Shown here: positions 16,067 through 22,848 of the stretch, one piece after another
Layout: every line of letters begins with the position of its first letter
Numbering within the stretch: position 1 is the first letter of the stretch
Source of the DNA: SCUN01 sp046598935
GTDB lineage: Bacteria; Acidobacteriota; Vicinamibacteria; Vicinamibacterales; SCN-69-37
Direction of reading: 5' to 3'
Length of the DNA: 56,678 nucleotides
NCBI GenBank assembly: GCA_046598935.1
Contig: JBKJHW010000040.1
Span: 1 to 56,678, forward strand
Program-made: the position numbers and the translations under genes
The notes under the pieces: model-generated
Database searches by the model: none
What the model was told of the DNA's origin: nothing
Seen by the model: only the letters and a program-made list of their open reading frames with translations

Positions 16067-17803
16067 ATGAGTGAGCGGGACATTCTCCGGACGCTGTTCG
16101 ACTTAGGTCGTCAGGTCACGGCGGTGCTCGACATCAACGAGCTCCTCGAGAAAACCCCCGAATTGATCCGCCGTTTGATCCCGTTCGACGCCTTCGCGGT
16201 CTATCTGTTCGACGAGCGCCGCAATGATCTGTCGATCGCATATTCCGTCGGGTATCCCGCGGATACGACGCACGTCCGCATCCGGCTGTCCGAAGGCATC
16301 GTGGGCCGTGTCGTCGAATCGCAGCAGGCGCTCGTGGTCGGCGACGTGTCGGCCGATCCGCATTACATCGAAGTCGTGCCCGGCATGGCGTCGACGCTGG
16401 CGGTGCCGCTCATCTATAAAAAGAAGGCCGTGGGCGCGCTCAATATCCTGAGCCGGACGCGCGACCAGTACTCCGAGCAGGATGCGGCGATTCTTCGACA
16501 GTTTGCCGCCGCTGTTGCGGTGGCGCTGGTCAATGCGCAGCTCTTCGAACGCCAGCGCGCCGACGCGGCGGCGTTCGAAATGCTCGCCGAGATCGGCAAG
16601 GAAGTCGCCGCGGTTCTCGACCTCGACCAACTCCTGTCGAACATCGCGCAGCTCACGCGCCGCGTCGTCGACTATCGAACGTTCGGCATTCTGCTGTACG
16701 ACGAGCAAAGCCAGGAGCTCGAGATGAAAATCGCCGTGCATTACGGCGAGAAGAAAGTGCTTCCAAAGGTCAAGCTCGGCGAGGGGCTTGTCGGTTACGC
16801 CGCGCTCCATCGCGAAGCAGTACTTGTTCCGGATGTCTCGAAGGATCCCCGCTACATCAAGGCCGTTGAAGATGTCCGGTCGGAGCTGGCCGTGCCGATG
16901 CTGCTGAAGGATCGATGCATCGGTGTCTTCGATCTCGAGAGCCCGGAGCTCGACGCGTTCACGAAGCGCGACGTCGAAATCCTTACGCTCCTCGCGAGCC
17001 AGGCGGCTGTTGCGATCGAGAACGCGCGGCTCTACGAGACCGTGCTGCATTCCGAAGCGCGCATGGAAAAAGAGCTGCACTTCGCGAAGCGCGTGCAAGC
17101 GGCGCTGCTGCCGCTGCAGCTCCCGAAGAAGCTGAAAGGCGTTGATATCGCGGCGTCGTTCGCATCAGCCCGCGAGCTCGGCGGTGACTTCTACGACTTC
17201 ATCGTCCCCGACTCGAACACGCTGATTGTGGCGCTCGGCGACGTGTCCGGCAAAGGCGTGCCCGCGGCGCTCTACAGCGTGTTTGCCGGCGAGCTGGTGC
17301 GCGGCCGAACATTCCGCCGCCGCTTCATGCCGGATCAGTCGACGCCGTCGCACGTGCTGGGATCGATCAACACCATCCTCCATGAGCGCCAGCTCGAGGA
17401 GTACTACTGCACGCTCTGTTATGCCGTGTTCGATCTGAAGCGGCGCACCGTCACGCTGTCGAATTCGGGCGTGCCGTATCCGGTGCGCGCGAGCGGTGAC
17501 ACCGTAGCGCAAATCGAATCGCCCGGCGTGCCGCTGGGTTCGTTTTACGGAACGACCTACGACGAAGTGACGCTGCCGCTCGGCAAAGACGACATCTTTA
17601 TGTTTTGCTCGGACGGCGTCTCCGAGGCGATGAACTCCAGGAGCGATGAGTTCACGTCGGAGGGCGTCATTAAGGTCGTGGAGCGGATGCGCACTGCGTC
17701 AGCGCGCGAAATCGTCGACAGTCTGGTTCAAGCGGTCGACGAACACCGCGCAGGATTCCCGCCAAACGACGACACGACCATCGTCGCCGTGCGTATCGCC
17801 TAG
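16067..17803 (+). CDS. GAF-GAF-PP2C (SpoIIE/RsbU-type) serine phosphatase
   Basis: The 578-residue soluble protein has two GAF sensor domains, about residues 15-160 (ELIRRLIPFDAFAVYLFDE to AVAVALVNAQLFE) and 180-330 (the same helix-strand pattern, ending AAVAIENARLYE). After a short coiled linker comes a PP2C-like phosphatase domain at about 345-578. Metal-binding motifs are visible: ASARELGGDFYDF, GDVSGKGVPAALY, FCSDGVSEAMN and NDDTTIVAV. Such phosphatases usually dephosphorylate an anti-anti-sigma factor. No partner kinase or STAS protein is nearby. ATG 16067 is chosen because it starts the conserved N-terminal helix and avoids overlap with fabZ. Confidence 0.93.
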   Translation: MSERDILRTLFDLGRQVTAVLDINELLEKTPELIRRLIPFDAFAVYLFDERRNDLSIAYSVGYPADTTHVRIRLSEGIVGRVVESQQALVVGDVSADPHYIEVVPGMASTLAVPLIYKKKAVGALNILSRTRDQYSEQDAAILRQFAAAVAVALVNAQLFERQRADAAAFEMLAEIGKEVAAVLDLDQLLSNIAQLTRRVVDYRTFGILLYDEQSQELEMKIAVHYGEKKVLPKVKLGEGLVGYAALHREAVLVPDVSKDPRYIKAVEDVRSELAVPMLLKDRCIGVFDLESPELDAFTKRDVEILTLLASQAAVAIENARLYETVLHSEARMEKELHFAKRVQAALLPLQLPKKLKGVDIAASFASARELGGDFYDFIVPDSNTLIVALGDVSGKGVPAALYSVFAGELVRGRTFRRRFMPDQSTPSHVLGSINTILHERQLEEYYCTLCYAVFDLKRRTVTLSNSGVPYPVRASGDTVAQIESPGVPLGSFYGTTYDEVTLPLGKDDIFMFCSDGVSEAMNSRSDEFTSEGVIKVVERMRTASAREIVDSLVQAVDEHRAGFPPNDDTTIVAVRIA

Positions 17804-17814
17804 GCGACGATCCG

Positions 17815-17879
17815 AAGGCAAAAGTGAGAAGGCAGAAATCAGAAGTAACTTCTGCCTTTTGCCTTATCACTTCTGCCTT
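17815..17879. repeat. 65-bp near-perfect inverted repeat between convergent genes
   Basis: A 32-bp arm (17815-17846) and its inverted copy (17848-17879) pair at 27 of 32 positions with a single-base centre. Each arm is built from degenerate AAGGCAGAAGTGA-type words. It lies 12 bp after the phosphatase stop. It could form a cruciform or a long RNA hairpin and act as a bidirectional terminator; the word composition also fits a dispersed intergenic repeat family. Confidence 0.8.
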
Positions 17880-17907
17880 TAGAAGAACCGCCCGGCTCCC
17901 CTGGAGC

Positions 17908-18018
17908 GGGATGCGGCGATGCCAGCGCCTGCCTGTCGATTGTTGACGCATCCCGATGGCCGAGCGGTTCTGATCGGGACTTAATCAAGTTTCGTACCGG
18001 GCTCTCTGTCGCCCGGCG
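17908..18018 (-). other. two stem-loops downstream of the membrane GAF gene
   Basis: GGGATGCG (17908-17915) pairs with CGCATCCC (17947-17954), and CCGGGC pairs with GCCCGG within 17998-18018 just after the stop of the gene on the minus strand. No T-run follows either stem. They may end transcription or be part of a small RNA; no known riboswitch family was recognised. Confidence 0.4.
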
Positions 18019-18019
18019 A

Positions 18020-19234
18020 CTACATCTGGCTGGCGGTTTTGGGCGTTTCTGCGGACACCGCCGGCGCAACGAGCGTCGAAAGTTGGGCAGCGATGATCCT
18101 GGCGATCGCGAACCGGGCGTCGCCGGGCTTTGCGCCCTGGACTTCGGCCGCCAGTACTCCCACGCAGCCTGAGCCCGTAACGAGCGGCACTGCTAGCGCG
18201 CCCTGACCGTCGATCGAGCCCCGAACGACCTGGGGTTGTCTGGTGCGGAAGGCCAGCGACGTCACGTTGTCGCCGTCGGCCGAAAGCGTGCCCATGCGCT
18301 GCAGCACCCGTTCCGAATAGCCATGCGCCATGGTCGGCCGAAGCACGCGGCCGCCCGATTCGCTCACCCACAACACCACGCCTTTGGCGTCCAGGACCGT
18401 GGCCGCCCTTGCGATCAGCGCCGCGAGTTGGTCGCTGCTCTGAACGAGTCCCAGCTCCACGCAAAGGTCTGCGGCGGGGCCGAGGTCCAAGGTCGGGGTA
18501 GACCACACGTCGGGGGCTACGGGTGCCGCTGGTGCGGCGGGTGCGTCCGGTGCGGCTGGTGCCGGGTGAGCTGGTGCGTCATCGCGTGCATTCAACGACA
18601 GCCTCGTGTCCGCGGATGCATCGCCGTTCTGACGCGTGGCGACGATAAGAAGAATTAACCCGATGAGCATTGCGGCGGCGATCGCGCCGAGGTTGATCCA
18701 ACCGAGCTCTGTGGCTTTTGATTCAAAGGCCGCCATCTCGGCTTCGCGCGCAGCGGCCAGCTCCGTCTTGAGCTGTTTGACTGTGCCGGCGCCCTCGATG
18801 AGGACGACGTCGGCGGCGACAAGTATCTGGCCGGTGCCGACAAGCCCGCGCGCTTTGCGGTCGGCGGCGGTAACGGTTTCAACGAGCGGCGTCGCAGCTG
18901 CGTAGTGCGACCGCGCTTCGGCAGAGGTCGTGATGGCGTTGAGATTGGCGACGGCGCTTTCGAGCTCGACGGCCAGGCCGGCCGCCGTGTTCATCCAGGT
19001 TGTCGAGGCGTCGATGTTCTGGCCGGCGGCGATGTATGACGCCTGCGCGGCGCCAAGATCCGCCAGCGTCTGCTCCGCGGCACGAAGTTCGTTGTTGATG
19101 CGGGATACGGCTGCGCGGCCGTCGCGCCGGGACATGTCGAGCGCGTAATGACCGCCGATGCCGGCGAGCGCGACGAGGATGAACGCGACGATGAGGGCCG
19201 TTGTCTTCGGCGATCGCGTGGCTTGCTCTGGCAT
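18020..19234 (-). CDS. membrane-anchored GAF-domain sensor protein without output domain
   Basis: The 404-residue protein has an N-terminal membrane helix at about 12-32 (TALIVAFILVALAGIGGHYAL). A periplasmic helical region follows, resembling the four-helix sensor of chemoreceptors (residues 35-180). A second membrane helix lies near 183-202 (LGAIAAAMLIGLILLIVATR). An alanine/proline-rich linker near 220-245 precedes a GAF domain at about 250-390, with LIARAATVLDAKGVVLWVSE and GALAVPLVTGSGCVGVLAAEV. No kinase, cyclase or methyl-accepting domain follows, so it may signal through a partner or be a ligand sink. The neighbouring GAF-PP2C phosphatase, convergent with it, is a possible partner by proximity only. 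Confidence 0.8.
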   Translation of the reverse strand: MPEQATRSPKTTALIVAFILVALAGIGGHYALDMSRRDGRAAVSRINNELRAAEQTLADLGAAQASYIAAGQNIDASTTWMNTAAGLAVELESAVANLNAITTSAEARSHYAAATPLVETVTAADRKARGLVGTGQILVAADVVLIEGAGTVKQLKTELAAAREAEMAAFESKATELGWINLGAIAAAMLIGLILLIVATRQNGDASADTRLSLNARDDAPAHPAPAAPDAPAAPAAPVAPDVWSTPTLDLGPAADLCVELGLVQSSDQLAALIARAATVLDAKGVVLWVSESGGRVLRPTMAHGYSERVLQRMGTLSADGDNVTSLAFRTRQPQVVRGSIDGQGALAVPLVTGSGCVGVLAAEVQGAKPGDARFAIARIIAAQLSTLVAPAVSAETPKTASQM

Positions 19235-19273
19235 TCCGCTGACAACTATAACAGGCAGGGCTAGAATCGTCCC

Positions 19274-19776
19274 ATGGCAGACACCCCGACCAATTCGCCG
19301 ATCGTGAGCGAGGAAGAGCCTCGCGAGGCGACGCTGATCTTCTACGAACAGGGCGACGGCCGCATGGGCTGTTTTACGCGGCGTACTACTACATCGCCGA
19401 TTTCACTGCGACCGATCCGCTCCAGCAGCGCTATCTGGATTTTCTGGCGCACGCCGACTACATCGTTCGCCGAAAGACGGTGAAGGTGATTCGCGATCAG
19501 GAGACCGGCGAGCGCGTGACGAAGGCCAACGTCGACACGGAGTTGATTCTCGATCTCATCAACACGGCCGACAACTACGACGTCGCGTTTCTGTTTTCCG
19601 GCGACAGCGACTTCGAGCGCGCGGTCGATCTGCTTCGCTCTCGCGGCAAGCGCGTCTACGTCGTGGGCTCACGCCCGACGGTGAGCCGTGAGCTGTCCTA
19701 CGTGTCGGACAAACCGATTTTCTTCATTGAAGATTTCAAGGCTGAACTGCAGCGTGAAGACCGGACGATGGTGTAG
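19274..19776 (+). pseudogene. frameshifted LabA-like NYN/PIN-domain protein
   Basis: Two frames together resemble one NYN ribonuclease-like protein. The frame from ATG 19274 is open to 19483 but becomes unlike protein after about 19365. The frame ending at 19776 is protein-like from about 19366 (GLFYAAYYYIADF), continuing through RKTVKVIRDQETGERVTKANVDTELILDL and AFLFSGDSDFERAV to a VYVVGS strand. The NVD and SGDSDF segments are NYN metal-binding motifs. The first acidic motif (usually IDGxN) is missing, so the 5' part has an indel or deletion. A 98-residue product from ATG 19480 is possible but would lack the N-terminal strand. It converges with the YecA gene 1 bp away. Confidence 0.65.
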
Positions 19777-19777
19777 G

Positions 19778-20491
19778 TCACTGAACCTGTCCTGAGCCGC
19801 AGCACTTCTTGTACTTGACGCCGCTGCCGCATGGGCAGCGCTCATTCCGTCCGACCTTCGGCGGCCGCGTGCCTGGTGGCGCGACTGTTTGCGCCGATGA
19901 TTCCGCCACCGCCTGCTGAAGCATCCGGCCCATCGCGGCATATTCGATGACCGCGTCCGAAAACACCTCGCGGATCGTCTCGGCCATTCGCGCGACGCCG
20001 CGACGACCGCTCTCTTTGGCGAAGGCCTCCGCGATCTTCCGGGAGGAAAAGAAACTGAGCGTCATCATGAGCAGCGCGAGGTCGTTGTCCATGGCCTTCG
20101 GGAGCGGAAGGTCCCACGATTCCTCGAGCCACGAGTGTCCCCGCGTAAAACCGCGCGACCACTGCGACACCGGCGCGTCGTCTTCGAGATTGGCGAGCGC
20201 TTCCGGCCGAAACTGGCAGTCGGCCGGCAGCGCGGGCCGTTGCTCGTTGATGGCCATGACGGTCGAGTTGTAGATCTCGGTGAGCGCCGCCATCACCATT
20301 TTGGCTTCGTCGATGTTCTGGTAGCTCGCGCCGGCCTCGTCGAAGATCATCGGCATCCATTCGGATGGCCGCACCAGATCCGGCGCGGCCGCGACGGCGA
20401 ACAGAAAGCCCTGGAGCTCGTGATACGACATCGTGCCCGGCGGCCGGCCCGGGTCGGCGAGAAAACGCTTCAACTGCGCGGCGCTTGCCAT
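19778..20491 (-). CDS. YecA/UPF0149-family protein with C-terminal SEC-C zinc motif
   Basis: The 237-residue protein has the helical UPF0149 region (about residues 15-190, beginning with MSYHELQGFLFAVAAAPDLVRPSEW) and a C-terminal SEC-C motif, GRNERCPCGSGVKYKKCCG, whose cysteines bind zinc. SEC-C modules occur on SecA and on YecA proteins, where they help contact ribosomes or other partners; the precise role is not established. It starts 1 bp after the end of the Mod gene on the same strand. It is therefore positioned as the fourth gene of the restriction-toxin operon, or it could be a resident gene reading from that operon. Its base composition is like the core genome around it. Confidence 0.85.
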   Translation of the reverse strand: MASAAQLKRFLADPGRPPGTMSYHELQGFLFAVAAAPDLVRPSEWMPMIFDEAGASYQNIDEAKMVMAALTEIYNSTVMAINEQRPALPADCQFRPEALANLEDDAPVSQWSRGFTRGHSWLEESWDLPLPKAMDNDLALLMMTLSFFSSRKIAEAFAKESGRRGVARMAETIREVFSDAVIEYAAMGRMLQQAVAESSAQTVAPPGTRPPKVGRNERCPCGSGVKYKKCCGSGQVQ

Positions 20492-20492
20492 G

Positions 20493-22511
20493 TCAGACGA
20501 TCTTTGTCACCAGCACTTCTTCGCCCAGCATGTCGGTGATCCGCACCGCGACCGTCGTCTCACCCTTCGGTGCGGCGAGGTCGTACTTCGCGGCGACCAT
20601 ATCGGTCTTTTTCTCTGGCACATCGACCGACACGACGTTAAACACCGTGCCGTCGTAGGCGGTGTCAATCGCGACCGAGTCGATCATTGCGCGAAAGTCG
20701 TCGATCTTCGGGGTGAGTACGCCGGCCTGGCGTTTCAAGCGGTCGACAATCGCCGGCGAAATGAAGTTCTTCACATCGACGAGGATGCGATCCTTCTTTC
20801 TTGTGATGGACACATCGGCTTCGGCGGGCGTGTGATTCATCCACCCGCCGTGCGCCTCGTCGTCTCTCAGCTCGACGACGTCGATGCGATTGGCCGTGGC
20901 CTTGCCCTTGCGTAGCCGATTCCAATCGTCGACCCACGCCTGCGCGGCGAGCTCCATGCCGAGGCACACGACTTTGATCGAGCGGTCCTCGTCTTTCCGG
21001 GCCTCGAGTTCCTGTTTGATCTGCTCGAGGTCGAGCGGCGACAACGGGTGATCGAACGCGATCATTTTTACCAACGCCTTGCCGAGCGTGCCGTCAAAGA
21101 AGCTGTCGGTCTTCGTCCGCTCGACGCCGAGATACTCGAGCGCCAACGCCCGCGCTTCGTTGTGCTGAATCTGCAGGTCGTAGTTGTTCACGCGCCATGT
21201 CGTGAAACTCAACTGCGCCGGCAGCGGCGCTGCGTCCTTCGTGTCGTCAGGAAGCAGCTTGTGTTGCTTCGTCATTGCAGCCTCGGACGCCTGTTCTTCC
21301 ATCACACCCTGCAGCCGCTTTGCCGTCGTCTGAATCGCGCCTTTGTTGATGTCGCAGCCGATCCAGCGACGGCCAAGCTGTTGCGCCATTGCAGCCGTCG
21401 TTCCCGAACCCGTAAAGCAGTCGAGGATCACCTCGCCGGGCCGAGACGCCACTCGGATGATCCGCTCAAGGAGTTCCAAGGGCTTCTCAGTTGGATATTC
21501 GTCTTCGACGGGATCCTTCATTGTCCAAACGTCTTGGACCAAGTCGCCTTCATTTTCATCGGCGTAGCGGATAAGTCTTGGGTTCTGTGTTCCTGAGAAC
21601 TCAATTCGGCCAGCGTGCAGGAGCCGGTCAAGCTCAGAGTGACGGTTCGCCCAGTGTCTGCCGGGAGGCGGGAAGATGCCGCGCCATGGTCTCCCAGTCT
21701 CAGCTCCTTTCCTCTCACCCTTCGCGTGGAGAGCAACTGTCGTGTACCGCCGCCCTTCTTTGTCTGCCTGGTCAAAAATCCGCTCCAGGTCTGCGGAATC
21801 CTTGTCTTCCCGCTGCGGGTCCCAGAACTGTCCGTCATCACTGCCGTTGACGTACATCAACACGACGTCGTGAATATTGCCAAATGCTTTCCGTTTGGAA
21901 TTCTTCGGATTGCACTTAATACGAATCACCTCGCTCCGAAAGGCGGCTGGACCCATTACTTCGTCCAAGATGGTGCGAAGCAGATGTGAGCGCCGGGCAT
22001 CGCAGTGCAGGAAGAGGTACCCGCCAGCCGTGAGCAACTCCTTGAGCAGCAGCATCCGCTCGTACATGAACTGCAAGTAGTTGTCGTTGGCCCAGATGTC
22101 GGTGTACTGGATCTGCTCGCCGAGTGAGTAGGTCTCGCCGTCGACTTTGGTTGTGCCTTTCGGTCCGCGCAGACTGACTTTGCGCACGTAGTCGGCGTTG
22201 GAATCGAACGGCGGGTCGATGTAGATGAGCTGCACTTTGCCGCGGAAGCCGTTGGCGAGCAGGTGCGCGAGCACTTCTTTGTTGTCGCCGTGGAAGAGGA
22301 GGCCGCCCTCGGCGTAGTTGGCGGGCCAGTCGTCCCGCTTGGGCGTCTTCGCGTTGGGCGCCGCGTTGAATGTCTCCACCTGCTGCGCGGGAAAGGCTTT
22401 GACGACGCCGAGTGGGCGCTTGCCGACCCAGCTCAACATCGGCCGGCCCTTGGCTTCGGAAACCTTGACGGATTTCGGCGCCGGTTGTGGCGGCTGCTTT
22501 GCCTTAGGCAT
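20493..22511 (-). CDS. mod: type III-like Mod subunit, adenine-N6 DNA methyltransferase
   Basis: This 672-residue protein would modify host DNA and define the recognition site. The catalytic motif IYIDPPFDSN (DPPF at residues 99-102) precedes the AdoMet-binding motif VILDCFTGSGTTAA (FTGSGTT 366-372). This is the beta-class order typical of type III Mod. Between them, about residues 190-330, lies the likely target recognition region, and its DNA is locally AT-rich (21541-21600 and 21841-21900 each have 28-29 G+C of 60 by hand count, against 38 of 60 at 22261-22320). The C-terminal 240 residues are an extra domain, perhaps for Res binding. ATG 22509-22511 overlaps the hepT stop by 8 bp. Confidence 0.92.
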   Translation of the reverse strand: MPKAKQPPQPAPKSVKVSEAKGRPMLSWVGKRPLGVVKAFPAQQVETFNAAPNAKTPKRDDWPANYAEGGLLFHGDNKEVLAHLLANGFRGKVQLIYIDPPFDSNADYVRKVSLRGPKGTTKVDGETYSLGEQIQYTDIWANDNYLQFMYERMLLLKELLTAGGYLFLHCDARRSHLLRTILDEVMGPAAFRSEVIRIKCNPKNSKRKAFGNIHDVVLMYVNGSDDGQFWDPQREDKDSADLERIFDQADKEGRRYTTVALHAKGERKGAETGRPWRGIFPPPGRHWANRHSELDRLLHAGRIEFSGTQNPRLIRYADENEGDLVQDVWTMKDPVEDEYPTEKPLELLERIIRVASRPGEVILDCFTGSGTTAAMAQQLGRRWIGCDINKGAIQTTAKRLQGVMEEQASEAAMTKQHKLLPDDTKDAAPLPAQLSFTTWRVNNYDLQIQHNEARALALEYLGVERTKTDSFFDGTLGKALVKMIAFDHPLSPLDLEQIKQELEARKDEDRSIKVVCLGMELAAQAWVDDWNRLRKGKATANRIDVVELRDDEAHGGWMNHTPAEADVSITRKKDRILVDVKNFISPAIVDRLKRQAGVLTPKIDDFRAMIDSVAIDTAYDGTVFNVVSVDVPEKKTDMVAAKYDLAAPKGETTVAVRITDMLGEEVLVTKIV

Positions 22512-22848
22512 TCGGATCTACCGGAACAAGTTTCTTGAGCGCATCAACGACCCTCGGCAATTCGCTCGACGCGATGGCCCAGACGATGTCGAGGTCGACA
22601 GCGTGGTATTGATGGAGGATCTTGTTCCTGAAGCCGACGACCTGGGGCCAGTTGACTTCCGGATGGGCGGTTTCAAATTCAGCGGAGACGCGATTGGCTG
22701 CCTCACCCAGCACGGCAAACTGGTAGAGCACAGCCGACTGCTTTTCGATATCCGCCAGGAACGAGCGCTCGGAAACACCCGAGACAAATCCCGTGATCAG
22801 CTCGGCCGCGCGCAGCATGTCGATCACATGCGCCAGATCAGGCGACAT
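22504..22848 (-). CDS. hepT: HepT-like HEPN toxin ribonuclease
   Basis: This 114-residue all-helical HEPN protein carries the RX4HXY ribonuclease motif intact: Arg74, His79 and Tyr81 in FRNKILHQYHAVD. A conserved helix IEKQSAVLYQFAVLGEAANRV precedes it. HepT toxins cleave RNA; in characterised pairs the partner MntA nucleotidyltransferase silences HepT by adding AMP to the motif tyrosine. Here no separate mntA exists. Instead the matching nucleotidyltransferase domain is the C-terminus of the upstream restriction subunit, whose gene overlaps the hepT start by 11 bp. That overlap makes hepT translation dependent on the fusion being translated to its end. The hepT stop overlaps the mod start by 8 bp. 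Confidence 0.9.
   Translation of the reverse strand: MSPDLAHVIDMLRAAELITGFVSGVSERSFLADIEKQSAVLYQFAVLGEAANRVSAEFETAHPEVNWPQVVGFRNKILHQYHAVDLDIVWAIASSELPRVVDALKKLVPVDPNA

Noticed and set aside
17880..18019. Possible riboswitch in the gap after the membrane GAF gene
   Set aside because: Stem-loops exist, but no conserved aptamer sequence of a known class was recognised and the site is downstream, not upstream, of the genes.
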